Below, one piece after another: positions 6,176 through 12,327 of a stretch of DNA of 13,556 bases. How positions within the stretch are numbered: position 1 is the stretch's first letter; every line of letters starts with the position of its first letter. A model generated the notes under the pieces. That model was not told the origin of the DNA. It made no database searches and was given only the letters and a program-made list of their open reading frames with translations. The DNA is from Anaerolineales bacterium. Lineage in GTDB: Bacteria; Chloroflexota; Anaerolineae; 4572-78; J111. The position numbers and the translations under genes are program-made. The stretch lies in contig JAAUSP010000158.1 in the NCBI GenBank assembly GCA_012032575.1, positions 1 through 13,556 on the forward strand, given 5' to 3'.

Positions 6176-6942
6176 CCGCTTTATTTTTCAGCGAGTCCGC
6201 CTCATTCCTGGCGGTTAATGCCGGCGCACTTGTCGCCCTGGTCCTGGCGTTAGCCTGGCGAAATATCAAGCAGCAAATTGAATTAACCGGCTTAGTGGTG
6301 GTCTGTCTGGGCCTGGCCGTCATCCTCTCGGTAGTGGTGGCCCCGGTTTTAATCGTCCGGGTCATGGCCCCGCTCGCGCCGGTCCTGTACAGCCTGGCCG
6401 CACCCGTTCTAACGTTCAAACGTTCAACGTTTAACGTTCTGGCCCTGCTGACCGCGTTGACCTGGTTCACCGTCTACACTGTCAGCGACTCCGTAGGCCG
6501 TCCCCCGGCACTGCAAAACCTTGAACCTTTAACCTCGAACCTTCAACCTTCAGACGGCCTCTTTCACGGCAACTTAGCCAGTTACATCACCCTGCACTAC
6601 TACCTGCCCAATGTGCCCCAAGTCGTTTGGCGGCAGGCCAATGATCTATCTCAGTCCCTTACGGACCAGACCAAAACGGCCATGCAGATGGATCAAGTCA
6701 CCTGGTCCGCCGTCAAATGCACCCGCCCGCGCTGGTGGATTATCACCGCCTCGAATCCGACCACCAGCCCCGCCGAGCGGGACTATCTCACCAACCTACT
6801 GACCACCTATCACGGCGAACAGCAAGCCGTCATCAAACAGGGGGAGATGGTAGACGCCCGCCTGTGGCTGGTGGACACCCGCCCTTACTGCCCCCTCCTG
6901 AGCCAGTCGAAGGGGCCGCAGCTTGCCGAGGCCCGCCCATGA
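6154..6942 (+). CDS. GT-C glycosyltransferase, C-terminal part (same gene after one-base frameshift)
   Basis: After a -1 shift at CTGG (6152-6155), the reading continues GTPAYILTALFFSESASF, then more TM helices (LTGLVVVCLGLAVILSVVVAPVLI, VLALLTALTWFTVYT) and a soluble, probably extracytoplasmic tail with Trp/Cys-containing segments. This is what a full GT-C protein needs after the N-terminal part. TTCAACG-like repeats at 6407-6438 and five AACCTTN heptamers at 6517-6551 lie in frame here. TGA 6940-6942 overlaps the next ATG (ATGA). The break may be a sequencing error (a G run) or true inactivation; the good coding quality on both sides favours error or recent mutation. Confidence 0.7.
   Translation, partial: GTPAYILTALFFSESASFLAVNAGALVALVLALAWRNIKQQIELTGLVVVCLGLAVILSVVVAPVLIVRVMAPLAPVLYSLAAPVLTFKRSTFNVLALLTALTWFTVYTVSDSVGRPPALQNLEPLTSNLQPSDGLFHGNLASYITLHYYLPNVPQVVWRQANDLSQSLTDQTKTAMQMDQVTWSAVKCTRPRWWIITASNPTTSPAERDYLTNLLTTYHGEQQAVIKQGEMVDARLWLVDTRPYCPLLSQSKGPQLAEARP
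6407..6438 (+). repeat. Degenerate TTCAACG repeat, third tract
   Basis: TTCTAACG, TTCAAACG, TTCAACG and TTTAACG follow one another, coding TFKRSTFNV in the C-terminal part of the glycosyltransferase. Same family as the tracts at 5477 and 5770. Confidence 0.75.
6517..6551 (+). repeat. AACCTTN heptamer repeat (5 copies)
   Basis: AACCTTG, AACCTTT, AACCTCG, AACCTTC, AACCTTC run end to end, coding the NLEPLTSNLQPS peptide in the soluble tail of the glycosyltransferase. It is a different unit from TTCAACG but has the same period. Confidence 0.8.
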
Positions 6943-7748
6943 CCCGTTTCACGCATCACGCATCACGCATCACACTGGCCTTTATTCTCAGCCTCAGCCT
7001 TAGCCTTAGCCTGATCTTCCCCGCTCTGGCCGATAGCCCGATGGTGGGTGAAATCCGCCTATGGCCGACCGACAACCCGCCCGCCGGCTGGCTCATCTGC
7101 GATGGCCGGACTCTGAACGTGGCCGCGTACCCGGAGCTGCACCAAACCATTTTCTGGGTTTATGGCGGCTATACCGGCGCAGAAGATCAATTTAAAATCC
7201 CGGATTTTCGGGGACGCGGCCCGATGGGGAGAGATACGTCACAATCTCAATTTGATGGTTGGGGCGAAAGTGGGGGGGAGATCAATCACACCCTGACGAT
7301 TAATGAGATGCCGTCTCATAATCACGGCACTTATTTCAACAATTCAGGTGCGGCAGGAACGGCAAAGCCCGCTTTACAGGCTTTCGGTTCTTCTGCGTCC
7401 GGCTCCTATACCGGCGGTAACCAGCCTCACAACGTCCTCGACCCCTATTTGACCGTGAATTTTATCATCTACACCCGGCGTGGGCCTGCCCGACCCCGAC
7501 TCCCACCCCCACCAACACGCCCGAACCGACCGCCCACCCCCGGCCCCACCGCCACCGCGACCACAACCGGCACCACCTATCTGCCCAACATCTACGGCAG
7601 CACTTACACCACCACTCTGAGCAGCGGCAAAACACTCACTCAGGCCGTACAGGTCAGCTTTGGCGAAATCATCATTTCCGGCCTGGTGCTGGCCGTCGTT
7701 GCTGTGGTGGCTTTACAAGTTCTTTACGGAGTGGTGTTCAAAAAATGA
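6939..7748 (+). CDS. Secreted, membrane-anchored tail-collar-domain protein, 269 aa
   Basis: Signal peptide at 1-31 (THHASRITLAFILSLSLSLSL...PALA), partly coded by GCATCAC heptamers and CTCAGC-type hexamers. Residues 35-100 match the phage tail collar domain (PF07484 type): GEIRLWPTDNPPAGWLICDG, AAYPELH, FKIPDFRGRGPMG. PHNVLDPYLTVNFIIYT at 163-179 is the usual end of microcystin-dependent-protein-like collar proteins. A Pro/Thr linker (about 185-212) leads to TYTTTL-x2-G-x-TL and a C-terminal TM helix (about 245-266) ending FKK. The ATG overlaps the glycosyltransferase stop. The linker seems to be read partly out of frame between two compensating indels (about 7482-7484 and 7533-7535). Surface display or receptor binding is inferred; the anchored architecture is unusual for this domain. 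Confidence 0.85.
   Translation: MTRFTHHASRITLAFILSLSLSLSLIFPALADSPMVGEIRLWPTDNPPAGWLICDGRTLNVAAYPELHQTIFWVYGGYTGAEDQFKIPDFRGRGPMGRDTSQSQFDGWGESGGEINHTLTINEMPSHNHGTYFNNSGAAGTAKPALQAFGSSASGSYTGGNQPHNVLDPYLTVNFIIYTRRGPARPRLPPPPTRPNRPPTPGPTATATTTGTTYLPNIYGSTYTTTLSSGKTLTQAVQVSFGEIIISGLVLAVVAVVALQVLYGVVFKK
6953..6973 (+). repeat. GCATCAC heptamer repeat (3 copies) in the collar-protein signal peptide
   Basis: Three exact GCATCAC units begin 14 bases after the ATG and code THHASRIT. Same unit as the tract at 8664. Confidence 0.85.
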
Positions 7749-7906
7749 CCGACACTTACACCACCACCCTGGTTACTGGTCAAACTCTGGCCATTACCAC
7801 CCGCGCCGATTTTGGCGAGACCATCATGGCCGCGCTGCTGCTGTCGCTGCTGGTCGTGCTGGTCCTGAGCTTTATTTGGAGAGTGACGCATGGACGTCAT
7901 CGCTGA
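7745..7906 (+). CDS. Small single-TM protein homologous to the collar protein's anchor, 53 aa
   Basis: ATG 7745 overlaps the collar-protein stop (ATGA). The product is TDTYTTTLVTGQTL, then FGETI, a TM helix (MAALLLSLLVVLVLSFIW) and a basic tail (RVTHGRHR). It aligns without gaps to the collar protein from residue 223: TYTTTL-x2-G-x-TL-x7-FGE-x-I, then the TM helix. It is therefore a stand-alone version of that anchor. There is no cleavable signal peptide; with N-terminus out and basic C-terminus in, it looks like a minor coat or pilin-like subunit. It is too short for most gene callers but well supported by the homology and the overlaps at both ends. Confidence 0.75.
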   Translation: MTDTYTTTLVTGQTLAITTRADFGETIMAALLLSLLVVLVLSFIWRVTHGRHR

Positions 7907-8015
7907 CACCATGTCACTCCTCACCACCGCCAGTATTGCTCTGGCCGTGGTCTTTATCGCTCTGGTGGCCAGCGCCGCCGTGAGCAACTTTATTGACGAT
8001 ATTACGGGTAAATAA
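7890..8015 (+). CDS. Tiny single-TM protein, 41 aa
   Basis: ATG 7890 follows GGAGAG at about 7878-7883 and overlaps the end of the previous gene by 17 bases. The product MDVIADTMSLLTT-ASIALAVVFIALVASAAVSNF-IDDITGK is one TM helix with acidic ends. TAA 8013-8015 abuts the next ATG at 8016. Size and topology match the minor coat proteins (pVII/pIX class) of filamentous phages, but such short hydrophobic sequences cannot be assigned by similarity alone. Confidence 0.6.
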   Translation: MDVIADTMSLLTTASIALAVVFIALVASAAVSNFIDDITGK

Positions 8016-8195
8016 ATGTGGAACGACCTACAACAAACCTTTTTTATCACGCTTGGCCCGTTCATTCAAAACATTTTACTGCCTGTTTTCATCGCGGCGG
8101 GTGTTTTACTCGCCCTGTTAATGCCCCTGGCCCGCTTCTGGAAACCAACCGAGAAAATTAAACTCGATCCAGGGTGGGAGCGGGACCGGGATTAA
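8016..8195 (+). CDS. Small single-TM protein with charged tail, 59 aa
   Basis: ATG 8016 directly follows the previous TAA. MWNDLQQTFFITLGPFIQN precedes a TM helix (ILLPVFIAAGVLLALLMPLA), then a charged cytoplasmic tail (RFWKPTEKIKLDPGWERDRD). It lies immediately upstream of the coat-like pair. Spacing and size suggest one more minor structural or assembly membrane protein. No ribosome binding site is strong, so translation is probably coupled to the upstream gene. Confidence 0.6.
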   Translation: MWNDLQQTFFITLGPFIQNILLPVFIAAGVLLALLMPLARFWKPTEKIKLDPGWERDRD

Positions 8196-8224
8196 TTCAG
8201 ACGAAAGGAGGTTCACAATATCCC

Positions 8225-8380
8225 ATGTCATTCTCGATTGATGTAGACACCATCTTTAGCTATGCCAGCCAGATCGTCAACGCGCTCATGCCCATCATCG
8301 CGCTAACCGCTGGTCTTGCTTTCGGTTTCTACCTGGCCCGCAAAATCGCCAGCCTCTTTAGTGGCGGTTTTGGCAAATAA
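8225..8380 (+). CDS. Major-coat-like small TM protein, copy 1, 51 aa
   Basis: ATG 8225 has a near-perfect AAAGGAGG at 8204-8211, the strongest ribosome binding site in the window, suggesting high expression. The product has an acidic amphipathic N-terminus (SFSIDVDTIFSYASQIVNA), a TM helix (LMPIIALTAGLAFGFYLA) and a basic, small-residue C-terminus (RKIASLFSGGFGK). This is the layout of mature inovirus major coat proteins (acidic outside, helix, basic end facing DNA). It has no leader, as in Pf3 coat protein, which inserts through YidC. VirB2-like pilins are usually longer with two TM helices. A coat or pilin role is inferred from architecture and context. Confidence 0.75.
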   Translation: MSFSIDVDTIFSYASQIVNALMPIIALTAGLAFGFYLARKIASLFSGGFGK

Positions 8381-8415
8381 CTTAACCATCATCTTTTAGA
8401 AAGGAGTCCTAACCC

Positions 8416-8568
8416 ATGTCATTCTCGATTGACGTAGACACCATCTTCACCTATGCCAGCCAGATCGTCAACGCGCTCATGCCCATCATCGCGCTAACCG
8501 CTGGTCTTGCTTTCGGTTTCTACCTGGCCCGCAAAATCGCGGCCCTGTTCTCTGGCGGTTTCAATTAA
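8416..8568 (+). CDS. Major-coat-like small TM protein, copy 2, 50 aa
   Basis: A tandem duplicate of the 8225 gene, period 191 bases, with its own AAAGGAG at about 8399-8405. An 89-base core (8452-8540 against 8261-8349) is identical. The products differ only at residue 12 (Ser/Thr), residue 43 (Ser/Ala) and the last one or two residues (Asn here, Gly-Lys in copy 1). Near-identity including third positions means a recent duplication or ongoing gene conversion. Both copies are intact, so both are probably used, as dose increase or as two subunit types. Confidence 0.75.
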   Translation: MSFSIDVDTIFTYASQIVNALMPIIALTAGLAFGFYLARKIAALFSGGFN

Positions 8569-8578
8569 TCGCCCCGGT

Positions 8579-8594
8579 TGCCTTGAGGAAGGCA
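8579..8594 (+). other. Small hairpin before the main terminator
   Basis: TGCCTT (8579-8584) pairs with AAGGCA (8589-8594) around GAGG, followed by GAAAAATAAT. It may stabilise the 3' end of the coat-like transcript, or form part of a two-hairpin terminator with the next stem. Confidence 0.4.
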
Positions 8595-8610
8595 GAAAAA
8601 TAATCACAAG

Positions 8611-8645
8611 CGCCCCGGCTGATCCCACCCCAGCCGGGGGCGTTT
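8611..8645 (+). terminator. Rho-independent-like terminator after the coat-like genes
   Basis: CGCCCCGGCTG (8611-8621) pairs with CAGCCGGGGGCG (8631-8642, one extra G) around a 9-base loop, then TTT. It sits between the highly expressed coat-like pair and the large 8658 gene. In Ff phages the central terminator lies at the same place, between genes VIII and III. The short T run suggests partial termination, allowing low read-through into the downstream genes. Confidence 0.7.
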
Positions 8646-8657
8646 GAACTAACAAAA

Positions 8658-10916
8658 ATGAACGCATCACGCATCACGCATCACGCATCACGCATCACCC
8701 TTCCCCTGCTGCTGGCCGCCCTGATCGGGGCCGGCCTGTTTGTGCTTGTCGCTGATCCGGCCCGCGCCGATGAGCCATGCGACAACCCGGAAGAAATCTA
8801 CCTGGAGAATGATTTTTCCGTTGAAAGCTCACTGCCAAATTTATACTTTCAGGCCGGGGCCGACTATTGGGACATGATCTGCACCTCTGGCTGGTGCGAC
8901 TACAGTGAGGATTTTGTTTCTATCAGCCAGCCGGTTTCATTTCAGGTAGGGGCCACCAGCCAACTGGCTATCAAAGTTCAGGCTTTTACGGGGGGCAACG
9001 GAACCAACTTTCGTAGTCGGGTGCATTTCACCGACGACACCGAAGCCTTTACCGGCTGGCGGCGGATTATTGCCGCCGGCGAGGTGGTTTTTCATTCTTT
9101 TGATTTGTCCAGCTACGCCGGCAAAAGCATTGATAAACTCTACATTGATTATCAGGGGACTTACGGCTTTTCAGAACAATACCGCTTTTTCCCTGGGGAA
9201 TCCTATTTTTATGGCTGCCCCGGCTCGCCCGGCAGTTCCGACCTCTGCCCCCTCGTCCAAAATGCCCACTTTGCCGCCGCCGATGGCTGGCTGCTCGATG
9301 GCACGGCGGTTATTAGTGACGGCGTGCTGGTGCTGGCTGCCGGCGACATCGCCGCCCAAAACCTGACCCTGGAAAGCAATAAAACCTATAACGCGGTTAT
9401 TTCGGCTACCACCGGCACCGCTTCGCTCAATGTGGTTTTAGGTGCTCAAAGCGAAGTGCTGGACATCGCCGAACCCGGTCTTTACACCGCCACTTTTACC
9501 ATGCCCGAATTAGCCGGCCCTGTTCTCTTTAGCCTGGAAAACAGCAGATCGGCTGAACTCGCGCTTGATTTTGCCTGTGTTTCGCTGGCCACCGGCGACG
9601 GAGCGCAGCCGGATTGTTTAGCCCCCGAAAATGGCACGTTTGACACGGCTCAAGGTTGGCAGTGGTATCGTAATGCCGCCTGGGAGCAAATCAGCCAAAA
9701 GGCCGCGCTGCCCTACAATGATGGCAGCGACGGCGACATGAGTTTAATTGTGGCCGGCAGAGCCTACACCATGCCGGCAGTTCCAGCCGGTCAATTTTTG
9801 ATTTTAGGCTATCAGGCTCAGGCATCCAGTGAAGTGGGTCTGGTCAGCAGTAAGGTAGGCACCGCCGAGACCGAACAAACGGTTTATAAAGCTCCCTTTA
9901 ATTACGAAGTTGACATCACAACTCAGGCCGGTCAAACCGTTGATATTGCACTGGCCGACAGTGGCACCAGTGACCTGTTACTGGATAATGTCTGTATTTT
10001 TCTCTCTGACAACCCGCCCGCCTTGCCCGACGCCGCCGACCCCGGCGGCATTTCCGGCATGGACTTTGGCTTCAACTACACCTGTAGTGATGTGCCCGCG
10101 CTGCTGGCCGGGTGGGGGATCAATGTCCACAGCTTGCAGGCTATCTATGATACTGGCGTCTCTGTCTGGGAGCCTCAGTATTACATCCCCTGGTTAGCGG
10201 CAGCCCTGTGGAGCAACGCGGGCCGGCCCATTTCCTGCTTCCTTGTGGAACAAATGCGCCTCTTGGCTGGTGTAACCCAGCAGCAAATTAACATGTTTTT
10301 GAACTACGTCAATTGGGTAGTGCGCTCCTCGAACCTGGCCGGCCCCTGGCTACAGCAAGGCGTTTTTTATCTCCGTAGCGCCATTTTTAGCCCGGCCACT
10401 GCCGCCCGTACCACCGCTTACGGCTGGTTAAATTGGGCCGTCCGCAGCGCCCGCGGCCTGGCCGAGTCTGCCGGCACAAACTGGAAACTGACCACCGATT
10501 GGATCAAAGAGGCCGCCGTCTATCTGTCCGAGTCCTCATTTGGCTCCGGGGAACAACTAATTGACAATTTGCCCGGCGGCGGCACGATGTTTGGCTTTAT
10601 TGATCTGCTCTGGGCCATGGCCACCCTTATGTGGGCGCTCTGGTCCTGGATATGGGATAACGTTTTTGTCCTGGTGGATATTCCCATCAGATTTTACTAC
10701 GCCTTCAACGACGGCGTACAAACCGAGGCGTTTTCAAGCCTGATGAGCTGTAGCGGCACTAATTTCTGGTGCGGGCTGCTCGCAGGGACACAGTTAGTCA
10801 ATCAAACCATCGGGCACACCATTCTTTATCCCATCGTGATCATGCTCATCATTATGGGGACGCTGGCTATTTTCTGGAAACACATCTGGCAGTTGGTTCA
10901 TTTGGACATTCGATAA
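8658..10916 (+). CDS. Large secreted, membrane-anchored beta-rich surface protein, 752 aa (candidate adsorption/tip protein)
   Basis: Signal peptide at about 1-37 (ITLPLLLAALIGAGLFVLVADPARA, cleavage near ARA-DEP); its first residues are coded by five GCATCAC heptamers. Three beta-sandwich-like, CBM-like segments follow (about 50-185, 200-312, 320-450), each ending in strand-Cys patterns such as LALDFACVSL and DLLLDNVCIF. From about 470 the protein becomes helical with Trp-rich amphipathic segments. It has hydrophobic stretches at about 645-678 and a clear C-terminal TM helix (ILYPIVIMLIIMGTLAIFW, 722-740) ending in a short basic tail. N-terminal binding domains plus C-terminal anchor after the coat terminator is the layout of inovirus pIII, though this is much longer. 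Sugar binding is a guess from the fold style. Confidence 0.75.
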   Translation: MNASRITHHASRITLPLLLAALIGAGLFVLVADPARADEPCDNPEEIYLENDFSVESSLPNLYFQAGADYWDMICTSGWCDYSEDFVSISQPVSFQVGATSQLAIKVQAFTGGNGTNFRSRVHFTDDTEAFTGWRRIIAAGEVVFHSFDLSSYAGKSIDKLYIDYQGTYGFSEQYRFFPGESYFYGCPGSPGSSDLCPLVQNAHFAAADGWLLDGTAVISDGVLVLAAGDIAAQNLTLESNKTYNAVISATTGTASLNVVLGAQSEVLDIAEPGLYTATFTMPELAGPVLFSLENSRSAELALDFACVSLATGDGAQPDCLAPENGTFDTAQGWQWYRNAAWEQISQKAALPYNDGSDGDMSLIVAGRAYTMPAVPAGQFLILGYQAQASSEVGLVSSKVGTAETEQTVYKAPFNYEVDITTQAGQTVDIALADSGTSDLLLDNVCIFLSDNPPALPDAADPGGISGMDFGFNYTCSDVPALLAGWGINVHSLQAIYDTGVSVWEPQYYIPWLAAALWSNAGRPISCFLVEQMRLLAGVTQQQINMFLNYVNWVVRSSNLAGPWLQQGVFYLRSAIFSPATAARTTAYGWLNWAVRSARGLAESAGTNWKLTTDWIKEAAVYLSESSFGSGEQLIDNLPGGGTMFGFIDLLWAMATLMWALWSWIWDNVFVLVDIPIRFYYAFNDGVQTEAFSSLMSCSGTNFWCGLLAGTQLVNQTIGHTILYPIVIMLIIMGTLAIFWKHIWQLVHLDIR
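8664..8698 (+). repeat. GCATCAC heptamer repeat (5 copies) in the signal peptide of the 752-aa protein
   Basis: Five exact units start 6 bases after the ATG. The current copy number keeps ATG and gene body in frame; one unit more or fewer would not. This gives a simple on/off switch if slippage occurs. Confidence 0.9.
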
Positions 10917-10922
10917 ACGCTC

Positions 10923-12323
10923 ATGAAACATCTTGTAAAATCCATTCCGCTTATTCTTGGTCTGCTACTGCTCACACCCTCTCGTGCTTTGGCTCAAAGC
11001 CCTTATTGGGATACGGCCTCACCCTGGGAAGATATTTGCGATAGCAGTTTACGCCATCAAGTGCCCTTGGTGGGGTTCGCCTTTAATCCCCCTGTTCCTA
11101 CGGGGGACTCGCCGTTCAAAGCCCTTAACCGATTTCCCCTTGAGTGGACAGATCAAGGCTGCTCCTGGGCCTTACTGCCCGGTTATGGTTCTGACATTGA
11201 CCCCAGCGGAAACCTGTATCGCCCGCCCGTCTCTTATTTTGAAGAAATAGCCCCCAGTGGAGTTATGGCGGTTAAATTCGGTTTCTATGCTCGTTCTGAC
11301 ACACCTACCACATTAGGGATCGAATTGTCGTACGCTGATGAAAATTTTGTAGTTAAGACGCTTTTTGAGGATGTTGATGTCACAGAAAGCTGGCAATATT
11401 TCTCTTTTGAAAAATATAATCTTGATTTGTGGGCTAATGGTGACAAACGGATCACGGCCTTTTACCCCACGCTGGATATATCTTCAGTTTGGGTGGACGC
11501 GGTTCAAGTGGACTACCTACACGTAGAGGGTTTTGTCCCGGTCATTTCTCCCACCCCGACTCGCACACCTATTCCTTATACGCCTACTGCAACCGCCACC
11601 GCCCGGCCAACACTCTGGGCGACTCCCACATCCATTTCCACGCCTGCGCCTGGCGTTACTATCACCCCTGTTACGCCTATTTCCACCAAGCAGCTACCGG
11701 CCAAATATAGCTTTGTGCCTACCTCGATCCCGGCAGTTAAACTACCGAGTTGGCCCCCTGTGGCCACAATGGCCCCTATTGCAACCCCGGCTACACCCAT
11801 CAGCCTGGCGCTTATTCCCACGCCAGGTTTTCCTAGCCATAGCTGGGTGCCTGCCCCCGGCGAACCGACCCCCACCCCATTGGCCTGGACCACCGATGTG
11901 GTTTCTTTCACCAGTTGGTTGAGCGCTTCGACCAGTATCAACGGCACGGATACTTTTACGGTTGCCTCTGCACCGGGTTGGTATGCGCCCTCCCTCCCGC
12001 GACCGCTCGCCGACGTGGGCTGGACCTTTGAAACGATGCAAGGCGGCATCGCCACCGGCCAGCGGTACAGCCTGGCGGCCTGGGCCGCTCTCGCCGGTTA
12101 TCTGGCCTCGCTGCCCATTCAACTTATCAAATCCGTGATGGACGTGTTTCGCTTTATGGGACCGTTTGGCCTGTTTGTCGGTTGGCTGCTGATCATGCTG
12201 CCCGGCGTCCTGTTCTTCAAAGTCTTCGAGTTTTTCAAGAGCCTGGTCATTCGCCTGTTCAACTTTATCTTTGACATGATCCGCTTCATCCTGGAACTCA
12301 TCAAGCTCATTCCCTTTGTGTGA
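10923..12323 (+). CDS. Secreted protein with Pro/Thr linker and hydrophobic C-terminus, 466 aa
   Basis: Signal peptide at 1-24 (KSIPLILGLLLLTPSRALA, cleavage before QS). Residues 26-203 look like a beta-sandwich domain (VSYFEEIAPSGVMAVKFGFYARSD...WVDAVQVDYLHVEG). A Pro/Thr-rich linker spans about 207-320, a likely O-glycosylation region. A short domain follows (323-370), then several long hydrophobic helices (SLAAWAALAGYLASLP, FMGPFGLFVGWLLIMLPGVLFF, LVIRLFNFIFDMIRFILELIKLIPFV). It starts 6 bases after the previous stop. By position it would match inovirus pVI, but it has a large extra surface domain. The family is not recognised; secreted and membrane-anchored is firm. Confidence 0.75.
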   Translation: MKHLVKSIPLILGLLLLTPSRALAQSPYWDTASPWEDICDSSLRHQVPLVGFAFNPPVPTGDSPFKALNRFPLEWTDQGCSWALLPGYGSDIDPSGNLYRPPVSYFEEIAPSGVMAVKFGFYARSDTPTTLGIELSYADENFVVKTLFEDVDVTESWQYFSFEKYNLDLWANGDKRITAFYPTLDISSVWVDAVQVDYLHVEGFVPVISPTPTRTPIPYTPTATATARPTLWATPTSISTPAPGVTITPVTPISTKQLPAKYSFVPTSIPAVKLPSWPPVATMAPIATPATPISLALIPTPGFPSHSWVPAPGEPTPTPLAWTTDVVSFTSWLSASTSINGTDTFTVASAPGWYAPSLPRPLADVGWTFETMQGGIATGQRYSLAAWAALAGYLASLPIQLIKSVMDVFRFMGPFGLFVGWLLIMLPGVLFFKVFEFFKSLVIRLFNFIFDMIRFILELIKLIPFV

Positions 12324-12327
12324 CATC

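Noticed and set aside
8225..8568. VirB2/TrbC-type conjugative pilins
   Set aside because: Those are usually longer, with a signal peptide and two TM helices; these have one helix and no leader. No VirB4/VirB6/VirD4 gene is visible in the window, although the flanks are unknown.
8664..8698. CRISPR-like array from the GCATCAC repeats
   Set aside because: Units are seven bases without spacers and lie in frame in a signal peptide; this is a simple tandem repeat.
10769..11044. Open frame across the junction of the 752-aa and 466-aa genes
   Set aside because: His/Arg/Ser-rich shadow overlapping a TM helix and a signal peptide in their true frames.
11087..11107. Hairpin TCCCCC/GGGGGA inside the 466-aa gene as a terminator
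   Set aside because: It lies within a well-supported coding region and has no T run; probably coincidental.
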